Shown: positions 23,797 through 37,100 of the stretch, piece by piece | How the letters are laid out: every line of letters starts with the position of its first letter | Numbering within the stretch: the stretch's first letter is position 1 | From: Apostichopus japonicus | Taxonomy: Eukaryota; Echinodermata; Holothuroidea; Aspidochirotida; Stichopodidae | DNA: 64,000 bases | Direction: 5' to 3' | Assembly (NCBI RefSeq): GCF_037975245.1 | Contig: NC_092578.1 | Coordinates: forward strand, 17,044,821-17,108,820 | Notes under the pieces: generated by a model | What the model was told of the DNA's origin: nothing | The model's database searches: none | The model's input: the letters and a program-made list of their open reading frames with translations, nothing else | Translations under genes and position numbers: made by a program

Positions 23797-26448
23797 ATGG
23801 CTCGTATTCTCATCCGTTGTCTGGTCATTTGTCTTGCGGTTGTATTCAGTGAGGCCTGCTCAGGCTCGAGTTCAGGCTCGAGCTCAGGCTCGAGTTCAGG
23901 TTCGAGTTCAGGTTCGAGTAGAGATACTTCCATATATTCGAGTCCAGATTTGACAGAAGATTATATTTTTCAACACGGAATTAACGATGTTATTAATTTT
24001 GCACCACCACCTGAACCAACGGAACCACCCAAAGCACCCAATGCCCTTGGACCCTTGGAGTTCCCCATCGGTGACACCGGTGTTACGGTGACCCCCACGT
24101 ACGACCATGATACTGGTACAGTCGGTGTTCGATTCAGAATACGGTAAGCATATATATCGAATTGCATGTAAAAATGCACGGAGACTTATATCATGTATTA
24201 TTGCTAGCTTTTTATATTCTGACTCCTTCCATGGTTCGAACTTACGGATGGTGGTTAGGATTGTTACCTACAGAACCCAGCTCTCCCGGATGAACCGTTG
24301 ATCTTTCCCATCGGTGATAGTGGTACTACGATATTCCCCTACGCACGACCGTTAAGCTACATGGTGCTGTCGGCATTAAAGTCATGATGCCTTATATACA
24401 TTGGTATCACAAAAACCCAAATATACCGGAATACCGGTTCTTAAAATACCGTAGGCCTCACCTGCCCTGAATTCTGTCGCGAAACTGGTACACACGCTAT
24501 TACCCTTTATGAGTCGTTAACCTGAAAGATTTTGTAGTTTCCAAAGTGTATACTATCTTAATGCTGCCGTCAGAGGAAATGTCCACTGTTTTGACCTGAC
24601 CGGGTCTGAAATTCAGTTGGGCGATTGTTTTATCATCTTGTTTATTAATCTTTCATTAATTAATTTCTATCAGGGAAAAATATATCATTTGAATGTCATA
24701 ATGAAATAATAAAACATTCCGTTGCACTGTTAGAAGTCGACAGACTTGCAAACACTAAAAACGTCACAACTTTTCTAAACGATTTCAGAAGTGTCAAACA
24801 GAAATCTTTAAGCTTAATATACCATGAAGTGAACAGAAACAGTGACGTCATGTCGGAATATATTTCGCATTTCCTTCCCTTTCTTTCCTTTACCACCCAA
24901 ATAAAGGATAGAAAAACTCACTCCGACTTCTCTCATCCGATCACCCGACCACCCGACCACCCGACCACCCGACCACCCGACCACCCGACCACCCGACCAC
25001 CCGACCACCCGACCACCCGACCATTATCTAACTTTTGTCCTCATTTGTTTTGGTATTATATGACTTTGTTTTCTATTGAGACACATTTGTGACGTCACAT
25101 GGTACCTTCAAAAATGTGGTAGCGGTATCGGATACAACACTTTAATTCTATTAAAGTTTCTTGTCTTTTTTAAAACTTATTTTGCAGGTGGCGTCGTGAT
25201 GTTGACAGTCAAAAAGACTCAATCTTTAAGTCGATCGACATGAACGGTAATCAATACATCGAAATCTGTGAATGGGTGAAAGAGGGCGGATCAGCCAAAA
25301 ACTTCGTTGCGTTTCTCTCAGACGATGACACTGATGGTTAGTTTTAAAACATATTTTTATCATTATTTATTATTATTCTTTTTCTTTACTGTATTATTTG
25401 AAAGAGGTAATTACGATACATTCCGGCAACATGAACAAAATTAGGACTGAATGAATTAGGACGCCCTCTTTCTCTTCTTTCCACAAGAGTCTACCGTCAA
25501 AGTGATTTCATAATAACAAATGTTATTGAAAGCTTTAAGTTTTCTATATCTTAATCTGTTATATTGATTTATCGTGTTAAAACCTCGATATTTTTGAAAT
25601 TTTTGGCATATTTATCAAGTTTCTCTGTATTTTGAATTTCATCAAATACAACATGTTTTTGTTCTCCAAAAATATTAAATTCCTCTGTGAAAAAGCATTT
25701 GTCACTGACTTGCCGTAATGAGATCATTCATACTTCTGTTGCCAGATGCAATCACAAAATATCACGAAATTTATCATTTAAAAAAACAATGTCATATCTT
25801 CGGGATACAAAGTGCTACAATGATGACGTTACGACCTATAAAATACAAGAAAATTCCACCACGGGAATATCCTTGAACGAAAGTAAATTAAAAACAAAAC
25901 ACTTTTCTAATTTACCTCTTGGACTGTTCATTTCATTTCATAAAATCTGAGAAACATAGTTCTTATACAAGCCTAAGTATTATTGAATGGTAAATAGTAA
26001 AGGTAGGAACATAAGGGAATGGGAGATGGTGGTGGGGGGGGGCAGGGGATGTGTCGCTGCACCCTACTTTGAATGGACGAAGGCAGGGGTATATTGTTTC
26101 GACAACTGATTCACTCCAAGAAATTTTGAAATCATTCAGCTGGATTCATTTGCATTAGCAAAAGGATTAGCAAGAAACAATTGATCATTTTCTTTTCATC
26201 TCACGTCTGATGTCGAAATTTCGAGGACGTGAAAAAGCAACATGTCGATTAAAATATAAATATTCTTTCGGTTTCGAAAGAGTGACAATTTGGATATCAT
26301 ATTCAATGTCCCATCTGGTCTTTCACTTTGTGATAGATTCGTACGCCACTATGTATATTGATCATTTATTTATTGTTTTGTTTTCATGTGTTCATAACTA
26401 GGTGACGAGAAGATCTCTTGGCAAGAATTCCAAGCTGTGAATGTCTAA
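23797..26448 (+). CDS. Gene B3: secreted two-EF-hand protein, 180 aa, GSSS-repeat linker
   Basis: Exons are 23797-24143, 25188-25336 and 26402-26448, phases 2 and 1. The start after the acceptor TTGTTTAG and ATATCGGGAATTCAGC is shared with B4 and B5, so I prefer it to the upstream ATG in the MITE. The signal peptide is MARILIRCLVICLAVVF, and the mature start is near EACSG. A GSSS repeat coded by 12-bp units fills residues 23-41. A Pro-rich stretch precedes LEFPIGDTG...PTYDHDTGTVGV, the block shared with A1 and A2. EF loops are DMNGNQYIEICE (133-144) and [12 protein letters not shown] (163-174), ending FQAVNV. All calcium ligands are present. It is likely a secreted calcium-binding protein of unknown role. 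Confidence 0.87.
24284..24394 (+). pseudogene. Fossil exon segment in intron 1 of B3
   Basis: CTTTCCCATCGGTGATAGTG, ACGATATTCCCCTACGCACG and GGTGCTGTCGGCATTAAAGT align with the coding [16 protein letters not shown]...GAVGVEV segment of A1 and A2, but are now out of frame and intronic. The expressed exon 1 of B3 carries its own better copy of this block, so this is a second, dead copy. Confidence 0.8.
24944..25023 (+). repeat. 9-bp minisatellite CCCGACCAC in intron 1 of B3
   Basis: About nine perfect copies of a 9-bp unit. B4 (43134) and B5 (50775) retain only two or three degenerate units at the same place, so the array expanded in B3. Confidence 0.95.
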
Positions 26449-26936
26449 ACAGCTGCTGGCAATGTCTTACTTACTCTTCTTGAACAACATGGATTGAAGT
26501 CTTGGCGTAGCGTACTTTTTATTATTATGTTTCCTTCCGTCGGATGGCACCGAGTCAGTATGTGTGACTCTATAGTCTCTGTTTACTATGAATTGGTATA
26601 AACACAGCCAACACGGATCGGAAACAATTACCCATGCTACTATCATCATAAAATTAGATTATATGGAAGGCGAGGGAGAAGGGAGGGAATGGGGGGGGGG
26701 GTAGGGTTTGGTTTATAGTGAGTCCAAAATGAATACATAACATTGACTACAGCAATAATTACTGAGTTTCAAACAGTTGAACAAAATTGTCACTCATAAT
26801 AGTGACAACGAATTTCCAATAGAAACGGAGGGTGGAGAGGGAAGGGGGTTGGAGGTTGAGGTGGATGGGGTGCCGAGTCACTACAGTATGTTGAATTTCT
26901 TTCATCATTGAAGCGCTCCCTTTATATCATTTTGGG

Positions 26937-26942
26937 AATAAA
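26937..26942 (+). promoter_or_regulatory. Candidate poly(A) signal of B3 (AATAAA)
   Basis: AATAAA in the conserved context TTTTGGGAATAAAGTAAG, 489 bp after the stop codon. The same context follows B4 and B5 at similar distances, and also the orphan exons. No cleavage site can be confirmed from sequence alone. Confidence 0.45.
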
Positions 26943-28183
26943 GTAAGATACAGAAAGAATAATTGCTCTTTGTTTTCATTTTTGCATTGTTTTATATAGT
27001 CGCCCATTGTAGATATAGATGGTACCGCAACTTCGTTTCTAGGACAAGGGGTTGGACGGCGAGTCAACAAACTCCCCATTCCACTAACGTGATGACACTT
27101 TTATCACACAATATTGATATCAGTTTCAGTACAATAATATATTTATATTTATGATTATCAATATTACTATAACCGTATCATCTTAACACCTCAGTTGTCA
27201 ATCCGGAGAACATTTACTCTAGTGGAGACCCGAGGCGGTCTGGCTTCATGATTCCTCAGTTGCACTACGTATAGCTCCTATAGTAGGGTTCTTTATGTAT
27301 CTTTGCAACGCTGATCCATCGCACGGACTGTTGCAAGCGCCTAAGCTGTCAATGTTATCTTTATAAAGGAAAATCAAAGTTTCAGCTCAATGATGATATT
27401 ATTCACTCAGGTGATGCTTGCGTGTTACAATTTATCACCACATATACTAAAACCAGAATGCAAAATGCATTGAGGTTTTAATGACTTCAATGCACTAGAC
27501 TTAAAAATAAAACATCTGTAGAAATACCTACGAGGATAGCTTGGCTTCTGTTACATTATGGCTCCTCTACTAGGCATACCCTATACAGAAACTATAGGTG
27601 TGCGGGAGTCATGAGCATCTATACTGTACAGTACCTCACAACTACTTTGAACCGCTGCTCAATCAGAGCGGCGACTTCGTACAATTTCCAATTATCTGTC
27701 TTTCAACTTCATATTGGTGCGCGAATAATATCGTTATTACTCCATTTCATTGCCTAAATCAAAGCGATCTTTTACGCAATGATAATCTGAGGTTGTAAGA
27801 GCATCTCTCTTCCAAAATTCCTAGCAGTAACAACAGCAAACTTGTCTCAAAACTCCTTAAATTGTTCTATACTTTGCGAATTATGACTGATAGCCAGTAG
27901 GAAAATTGCCTTCAGAAATAACGAAGGAGATGTTTTGCCATGTTAAGTGTGTTGGTATTCTGCCTCGTATTCTTCACGCTTTTGTGTTAACGAACCCTAT
28001 TCTACCCAACCGTTGCTGACCTAGACAACATAAAATTGCTCACAGGCCTAGCCAGGTTTGTTCAAGTTGTCCTATAATCAGTAACGTGACGAAAGTCGAA
28101 CGTTACTTTTAAGGCCTAGCTATGCTGACACTGGTGGAAGAGACACACAAATTGAGATCAACAAACTAAGTCCGTTTGATCTT

Positions 28184-28260
28184 TGACCGGATCGAACCAG
28201 TAATCCTTGGATCACGAGTCCGACGCCTTAGACAATTGGCCACCACGCTCTCACGCTCTC
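28184..28260 (-). repeat. Truncated tRNA-derived SINE head
   Basis: Minus-strand tRNA-like sequence with GGTTCGATCC (B box) and GTGGTGGCCAATTGTCTAAG, identical in type to the complete SINE at 59413. The body is missing, probably by a deletion joining it to unit sequence. Confidence 0.65.
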
Positions 28261-28951
28261 AGGTAACCTTATTCTTGGTTGTTTTAGGATTGTTCTCATT
28301 TCAATATAAGTGATCAATTGCACTTGAGAACTTTTCAGGGAATTACCCTCACATATTCCCTAACTTGGTATTTATCATCAACTTTCTTGGCTCTCTTTTA
28401 AAACTACTTCCGAAAAAACAGATTAACATCAAAGCCGCCAAATCACAGGGGAAAAATTGAAAGAAAGAAAACAGTCAAATTGGTTCATATGTACCACCTC
28501 CGAATGTAACCCAGGACACCCTCCACCCATCCACACTTCCCCCTTGATGAAAGTTTCTTTCAAGTACCCATGCAAATTCCAGTTATTTCCATGTAGTAAA
28601 GAGTTAACGTTTCGTATCAATAGTAGTAAACAAGACTAGTGTGACGTAGTAGATACGTAACGCCAAAAAGGTTGTTTTGCTTTCTATAAAATGTTCATTC
28701 AATTTACCACTTAATCTTCATCGGTTTCCCAACCCATGCAGGTAGAATAAAACCGTGCTCAATCCTAGATCAAACCAAAGAGTGAAAAGAGAAAATGAAA
28801 TCTCGGCTGTTCAGTGGTTAAGACAAGCGTTTCCCTGACTACGTTTCGGTTTCATTATAAATGTGCGCATTAATATTTTCCAAACTTGACAAAACTACAA
28901 ATAAGAGGGTGTCTTACATAACTGAAAAAAAAATGTTCGACTCCACTGGAG

Positions 28952-30150
28952 GCGATTTTCCCCCAGCGCGGTAAAGGCCCCTATTTGCATACCTCGCTTC
29001 TCATTGGCTGGGGCTTGCAGTTTTCAATGCTGATTGGGAAGTCTGTTTTCGCTATGTACGCGTGTGTGTATCTAAATTGTCCATACACGTGCGACAGAAG
29101 ACAAATTTTGCTTTTGCGTGGACTTGTTGGTGCACACGTACAGTACAGCCATAAGTTTGTAAAACAATACTGCGACCATGGACTGACTGTACACATCTCA
29201 TTGCAGATGACTGTCCTCAGGGGCGTAGTGAAGGGGTTTTTGTGGAGGGGGTGTGGAGAATTTGATTTGCCGACGGATCTGGAAGTGGTGATTGAAATGA
29301 GGGAGGGGTCTAAGGGGAGGGGGTGTCCCCCTCCCCTTTGGAAAATTTTTAGTTTTGAAACGTCCTTAGATGCAATCTGGTGCATATTTAAGTCAAATTT
29401 GGCACGGAAGAAGCTCCCGTTCTCCTTTTCTCTATTCAGCTTTCCTTCTTTCTTCCCCTTCCGCTCTCTTCACCTTTTCTCCTTTTGCCGACAGACCCAA
29501 AATTTGCCGACAGCGACCAACTTATTGGTCGCTGTCGCTCGCTACGCCCCTGACTGTCCTTCTTTGAAGGTAAGGATTACTTAGGTTGATGATCCAAACC
29601 TGAAAAGCCAATAAATTGAATAAGTTAGTTTTGACAGTTAGTTTTGAATAAGTTTGTTTTGACAGCGTGAAGCGTTGAAGTGATGATAGAACTTGATGTA
29701 CAGATAATTACTGCGATGCAATGTGCGCAGATTAGTACCAGACGTGTTTGCATGCTTCAAAACTGTATAAAAACATTGGACAGCTTGGCAGTTTCTGGTT
29801 TACTATTTACTTGAGATGCTTTTAAACTCTACACTGATAGACTCCTTTTTTTTTAGCATAGTCATGTTTTGGTTTTCAAAATTATGACCCTTTGACACAG
29901 TTACTATTATATTATTACGACCCTTTGGCACGGTTTTCAGATAATATAATACGAAAGATGTAGGCCTAGTATTTAGTCATGTTAGTAGTACCACTGCCAC
30001 TGTGGATAATAGTTATTGAATGCAGAAATTGCCTTACGTTTATATTATATAGTGATATATTGTATCATCTTTAAACTGTTTCGGTTTGATTTAATTTCTT
30101 TAAATTTACAGCAACAGAGTTGCGCGATACATAAACACAGACCCTCTACA
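28952..30150 (+). mobile_element. Mutator-like element, copy M2, right end deleted, with nested MITE
   Basis: It begins GCGATTTTCCCCCAGCGCGG after CACTGGAG, with the same left inverted repeat and interior as M1. Its right end is lost: sequence jumps from ACCCTCTACA directly to the flank TTGATCGAAGAGCAC. A 335-bp hAT-type MITE is nested at 29218-29552. The long open frame across 28985-29584 is a chance product of this nesting. Confidence 0.78.
29218..29552. mobile_element. hAT-type MITE (CAGGGGCGTAG ends, 8-bp duplication)
   Basis: The ends CAGGGGCGTAG and CTACGCCCCTG are perfect inverted repeats. The target duplication ACTGTCCT is exact (29210-29217, 29553-29560). M1 carries the uninterrupted ACTGTCCTTCTTTG at about 12095. 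CAGGG ends with 8-bp duplications are typical of hAT elements. No gene is inside. Confidence 0.92.
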
Positions 30151-30386
30151 TCCGTTGATCGAAGAGCACATATGGTATAAGGTGTGATAATATACTGGGA
30201 TTTCTGCCAAGGTATAAAAAGCACAATATGTCTAGACTGAGCAAAACTTTTCAGGGAATTACCCCCGCAAAGGTCAATGGCATAGTGAAATTGGTAAACT
30301 GTCCCGAGATTCTTTTTAACTACTTCCGATAAACAGATTAAGACAATCCGTCAAACCACTGCAAAAAAAAAAAAGAAGAAAGAAGG

Positions 30387-30537
30387 TTGTTGCTCCGTTC
30401 ATGGTCCGAGTTAAGAATTTTACTCCTTAAAAGCAATAGTCCCTTAGTAGAATCATTCATATCAAATCGATTCCTCATCAGCTCTGTTCCGACAATCACT
30501 CTCTTCTCCAGTGTCTTTAAAGTTTACAAACGTTTGG
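30387..30537 (+). other. Candidate 5' leader exon and promoter block, unit B4
   Basis: The same block as at 13161 and 22519, with a GTAAGT donor at 30538. If it serves B4, the 7.2-kb element and the hAT element lie in its first intron, about 10 kb long. Confidence 0.35.
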
Positions 30538-31134
30538 GTAAGTTGATTTATGTCTTTTTTTTACTTTCGATTTATTTTGGAGTAATAATCCTAAATATTT
30601 AGATTTAGAATTACCATAAAGAATATACCATTCCCTAACAAGATCATTATGATGCAATTAAAAAAGTCAATCAAGTAATCATTTGCTTAATCTTAAATCA
30701 ACAAGAATATATAGTGACTGATTACACTTTACACTTCAATGTATACGTTTCTTCTGTGGAGACAGGTTTTATGTGTTATATCATGTAGCACGAATTATCG
30801 ATAATTTCTACCTTTTTTTCAAATATGTATTGTTATGTGTGAGCCAAGGTGATCATTTTGAAATACTGACTGTCATGTTTAAGGTATGTACCAGCCCCAG
30901 TTAGGAGATATCCAGCAAGGGAAGGGATATCCTAGCTCCATGTGGTAACGAAGATATTTAATCGTTTTTCGTCCATAAGCAAATCCGATAGTCATTTCAT
31001 TTATTTTGGTTTTCTCCATAAACATACAATGTAGGTTGGATATGTATGCTTTTATACAATAAATATAATGTTAAATGTACAAAGATATGGGAAGTGGTCT
31101 AAGAAAACCTTAATTGGCTTAGCGAGTAGATCCA

Positions 31135-34100
31135 CACTGCAAAAACTCCGGTGTTAACATTTTGGATTTAGCTTGTCGGTGTTGAATTCAGTGTTGATTT
31201 GACACCAAAGAGAATGCAATCTGACCTTCAACCTCGTTCAGGTAGAAGTTTCAGCCAATCCCTTTCCAAGTTACTCTCCTTAACGCGTAAATACATGATG
31301 TCATAGAAATCGGGACTCCTAATTGGTCCATAGTAGTGGCAGTAATTATCATATCGATATTGTCGGCGAAGCTGTTACAGCCGAAGTTGCGCAAAGCAGA
31401 CGAGGTGCAAACGAAGGGGGCAATATGTTCGTTTATTTTCGAAATGAAGAAAGGAAAGTTGTGGTGTTCAAGGAATTCAGAGATTTGATTGAAACAGGTA
31501 TGCATTCTTTTGGAGATAAGCTGTGTATAGCCTATAGGTTTTAACTTTCTCGTGAAATGATAGGCAATCCACGGAGGCAAGGGAAGGTTGCCTTTCATAA
31601 CTTCATCATAGGCAGATGCCTAACGGAAGCCTATTGCGTAACTTAGGCCTAGGCTAATTGTTGCCGAAGGCCCTAAAGCCTCTACAGGCCCAAAGCCTAG
31701 GCCTATAGATCATTTGTAACGTTATAAATCATTGCGTAAGCCTATAGAACTGGCAGTTTAATTACTACTTTCCCTTGAACAGGGCTGTGTATCACTATTA
31801 TATGTATCACTTTTAAATTAAGAGTACTTCTTTCCCTTTTACTAATTCAATGTGAAATGGAGAGTGATAGTTATACCATTAGCCTACTCCATACTCCATA
31901 GACTCGAATATAATGCATGTATGATGTAGCCTAGCCCAGTTCAAAGGGTCGTCGACGACTTGACCTAGCCTATATGTATAGTTTACACCCCAGCTAGTTT
32001 AACTTAATAAGGACGTACCCCTACTGTAAGTTGAGGCCTACAGTTCTATTGGCCACCAACAAAACTAGGCTAAGACTAGAGTAAGGCCCTTAAATAGCCT
32101 CACACTCATCATCACACTGATTATAATGCAAGCAATATAATTTTGAGGTGGGTTCTCAATCGTTTCGTGCTGCATTAAGCTGCTGTCGAGAGACATAATA
32201 AATAAGTTGCATTGAATCTCTTGCTGTTGAGCATGTCTAATCATCTCTGTGTTCATGAATAGACTTTTTATTATAAGTAGTTAGTAGGCTTAAATGAAAT
32301 TGTTACACTGGAAAGCCATAGGGCATCAAATTTCATGCCTAGTAGCTTGCATCCCTCAATAATCCACAAGAACATTTGATGCAGATTTAGCCAACACAAA
32401 GACCAAATATGTGATAGGCCTTATATGATTTCCAATATTTCCAATTGATGACAGACTGCATATCTTAGATTAAAAGAAACTATGTAAAGCTTGTTTGTTA
32501 TGTTGGTTTTGGCCAACTTTTGACTGCGAAAGGAAGCATATGTCTAGCGTACATGCTTAGAAAGGCAAAAAAGTAGATAATTTTGAAGCACTTCATTGCA
32601 TATTTACATTGTCAATCTTGATTTTCAAAGTAAAACTTGTACTGCAGGTCTAAGTGATTTCACTGTAGGCTTTTTCTGCAAGGCATGTGTAGGGTGAATG
32701 TATTGCAGTCTATATGGTAGTTTTATTACCATTAAATGTTGGCTAATTGCCTTGTTAGGGCAAATTCATAAAAAATCAGCAGTTTTTACCATTTGAATTA
32801 CAAATTCAGACAAATGAAGCCCCAACTTTTGGTCACTATGTTTCTGTTTGTATACTATCTTGCAAACATGCAATTTGCTGAGAAAAATGACTTTGAGCAT
32901 GAGTTAGACATGACGCTCTCTGTGCAGGCCAACTTAAGGGAGTAAATTTAATGATACAAGGTCAAGGGCTGTTAAATTTAATGCGTACAGTCCTATTTCA
33001 GGGCTTAGTCCTAACAAAATAGACTTAAGTATATATGCATGACTAAATCAAAAGTATGATACTTGCTGGTTTATTCTATTTTCTTTCATATATGATACAG
33101 CAAAGAAGAAATTCAAAATTGCTGAAGATGTGATACTTGTGGATGGAAAAGGATGGAGCAGAGTTTGATGAAGATTCTCTTGTACCTCTCCTTGAAATGG
33201 AGCCAAACACAGCCATCATGGTGTTAAAGAGAGGTGAAAAGTGGGGTTAGTGGCAAATAAGGAGCTACAGACAATGCAAAATACTCTGCTTACATGAATA
33301 ACCAGATGTGTTTCCAATGGGAAAATGAAGGTTAGTGTGATGGGATCTCTGACAACATTTCCTTAATTAGGAATAAGCCTATACCTTTTGTCACAGAAAA
33401 GATCCCAGAGGTTCCTCAAAAATGACATTTGTTGTTGTTTTCGCCTCGTTTGGTGGATAACACCTTAGACTGGCTCCTTGATCCCCAGCATTTCAAATTG
33501 GGAATTTTGTTTACTTTCCATACCACATTGAGAGTAGTGTGTAAGCATAGTTTATACAGTGGCAGTCACAATCATATGGTCAAGATAACAAGGGTTGAAC
33601 GTTGAATTTTGACTGCAGTTTATCAGCGTTGTACTGTTTTTACCATAATTTTGGCAATTCCCAAACGCAAAACACAGAAGATTTGAAGAAATGTCTCATG
33701 TAGTGAGGGTATATGCAAGTACAGCAAAACAGATAAGACTTAATTGCAACTAAGGGGTAACAGCTCTGCGGCAGTTTTAATGTCTGGTTCTTATGGCTAG
33801 TTCTGTGAAGTTTTGAAATCAATGTGTTACATTAATTGCCATTTTTTGTGTGGTTGTAGGATTGATTACTGGTTAACCGATTGAAAAATTTGACCGGTTA
33901 TCAGTTCATGGATTGTTAGAAAATGCACATTCCTATTCATTACAAGAAATGTGTTCACCTATCTCTAGCTATGTGCTTAACAGCAGATTTTCTTTTATTT
34001 AGTATCTCCAGCAGCTGCAAGGGTTAAAATAGACAGCAATTCAGATACTGATGTAATTTCTGAGGAAGATGATACTCAAGATTATGCTAATCTTCCCTCC

Positions 34101-37100
34101 ACCAGTTCTGCACCTCCCATGAAAAGATTTAGGGAAACAGAAGCAACAACAGATGAGGCAGCTGAGGTAATCACATTAAAACATTTCTTTTAATGTTGAG
34201 GGCTTTATACCATTCAATGGAAACCTGCAACATGGCAAAACATTTGCTCCAATTAGAAAGTTTTGGTATCCTCCTTAGCATGTAACAATCTTTGTGAAAA
34301 TGTATTGTATTTATTAATAATGCTTGAATCCACTTTGCTCCCAAAGACTTTGGATATAGCATAAAACAACTCAAGAAGCTGCATACATTGGTGTTGGATT
34401 TGGGGAACAGAAATATTACTTTTGAGATTTTCATATTTGCTATTAATTTGCAAGATTCTGAACAGTCAATAACCTAACAAATTGATGTAGCCTTAAGCAT
34501 TATGGGTTGAGGTGGGTGTCACCAATGTAAAATATGAATGGATTTGGTGGGAAAATAAGTGGGACTGACGTTTTGATGCTGGGAAGATCTCCTGTAGAAG
34601 TCATCTCTGGATTTGGAATGGTCTTTGGGTATCCAATTTAGGATTTCAAAGGACATTAGAAAACAATACTAATATTAAAATAAAAAGAATGAAGGTCTTT
34701 TACTAATTTATGTTACAAAAGCTCTAATTATGAATCTCTAAAGTTCATTACAACTTTCAAGAATCCTTGTATTTTTTTCTACACTTTATTAAAGCTCATA
34801 AGTGCAGTTCTTCAAAAAAAGTGCAAGTGGAGCCACTGTTTTAGCTGAATACAGAGCCCAAAAGTGTCTGAACGAAAAGTCCAGGAGATTGTTGGTAAAC
34901 ATTGTAGTTGCTAACATGATGGAAGTACATGGGTAAGTTTTATTTTTGTAGTTGTAAACATAGAAAATCATGATTGCTGCAATGAAATGTTTAAAACTTT
35001 AACATGTCTATGAACATGGATTAATTGACACATGTAAGTATGTAAGTGCTCCATTGATGAAACATTTAGCTGGTCAACCCATGAAGATAGTTGGGAAATT
35101 GGAGAGTGGCAGTAACAATTTCTGACTGCCACAGTTGTGCCAATTTTTAACCAGGCTAATTGGTATGTTCCTGTTACAGAATGAGTTGTCTGTTGCTTTG
35201 TCAGATCTGATCCTGAGCTGGGGATCCATTGTAAACTTAGCCTTAAAGATCTCCTGCATTGGCCCCAAATTAGCACAATAATAGAAAAAATGTGTTTGCT
35301 TTCAAGGACAGTGATGTGACATGATCAGTATTAACCATTGAACACCAGGTATTGCTTTTCATTTTAAATATTCTCCACAGACAATACCATATGCTGAAAG
35401 ACACATGTTATTGAAATTGTGTACACAAACGTAGTTGGGCTAACCCAGGCAGTTCAATTTCATTATGTTAGAAACTTTCCTAGTTCATAGCATGTTATAT
35501 TTGGGAGCTCTGACCAATACAGCAGATAGCTGAGCGCCTTTAAAGACCCCTTTCTCCTCTGTGCAAGTGAATTTCAAGGCCCAGGTTATTAAATTCAGCA
35601 TTGGTCCATTGTTGTTTTTAAGAATACACAACATTTGAACTGACCAGTATTGCAGGTTTATGGCAGATTTGTGGTGAGAGAAAAGGGCCTTTAAGTAATC
35701 ACTCATTTAGTAAGGCAAACATCTAATACACTAATATCACACTTTATTATGATATAATATACTATTACACCATATTATAATACACTTTATTTCCCCCTAC
35801 ATCTACCATCACAGACGGACGCCACCTACGGTCACAAAAAGAAAAAAAGAAAAATGCAGTCGGTATTGTCAACCTGTTTGAAAACCTTCAAGACCCATAC
35901 ACACCAACAGGTCATGTAAGTAATTAATTTAAATAAACTGCAGGGGGACCCAAGACCCCCACCAAGGGTTTTTGGATTAAACACTCGCTGTCATAGGGAC
36001 ATTATTGTAAATTTTGGAACTATACTTCAAAACAGTTGTTCTGCAGTATCATAGTTTAACATTAAATGCAGGGAAAAGGCACACATGCATAGGAGGGGAA
36101 ATGGTTTGTCTAATGCAGGGCCAGTCAAATTTTACATTATAGGTATCATGATCTTTCCAGGACAAGAGGAGAACTTTTTTTTCTCACTTAAAATGTTGGG
36201 ACATGCATGATTTGGAACTGGGCATTGCCATGGAAAACATTTCATCCCCCCCCCCCCCTTTGCAATTCTTCCTTTAGATGCCCATGACTTCAGTAGAAAC
36301 AGAGGAAGTTGTGGTTAAAGGTCTCTTGTATAAGCGCTGTAGTTTTGCTAGTTCAAACTAAAATTACTGCCACATACTCATAATTTCTGAGAGTGTTTTT
36401 GATGGTAAAGATGTCTTGGAAGCTACTTATGAAAACTCCTAGCAATTTTCAACCTACAGCTTAACTTGGGAAATGCTATTAAGAAATCTCCAACTGGAGA
36501 GTGGTACATAAAATGAACCACAGCTAGTACTAAGTACATTTCATTATTATTTTCAGGAAGCTTTTTATGATGAAAGAACCAAAGGAGGATTCCTTGCAGC
36601 AAGGATAAAAAAACGTCAATAGAGGAGAACATCATTCTGAACAATCAAACATAACTCCAAAGGACCCTGCCTGCAAGCAAGATGGAGACCCCATGCTTAA
36701 AAGGCCATTACCTGCTGTGTCTGATTACCTGCAATCTGAAGATAACACTACAGCAGATGTAAACTTGATGAAACATACCCCTGCTGTATCTACAGATTCT
36801 AATTTGGTCTTTGAGAGGATGAAAAATACTCTATTAGTGAGGAGAAACATGGTCAATGCTATGAATTCAGCAGGGCATATAATAGAGGAATTTCCACAAT
36901 TCAAGATTACTCGATGCCTTGTGAGTATGACACAAAGTATTCTGACTGGTGTCATGTATGCTATTAGACTGTGGATTGCATGCATTTACAAGTGTGCGGG
37001 GGAGATATGTCTGTCATGGGCATGGACGTCGCTAGAGGGGGTGTGGGGGGTTGCGACTGTCGCACTTTAAACTTTCCAACTGTCGCACTCACATTTTCAC

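Noticed and set aside
24829..25092. 87-codon frame rich in DHPTTRPP
   Set aside because: Translation of a 9-bp minisatellite inside intron 1 of B3.
28985..29584. 199-codon open frame
   Set aside because: It spans the end of a Mutator-like element and a nested hAT MITE, so it is a chance fusion of non-coding repeats.
36693..37070. Independent 125-codon gene starting at 36693
   Set aside because: The frame is open upstream, continues exon 6 of the CIDE-N-like gene after a frame break, and passes a GTGAGT donor at 36921.
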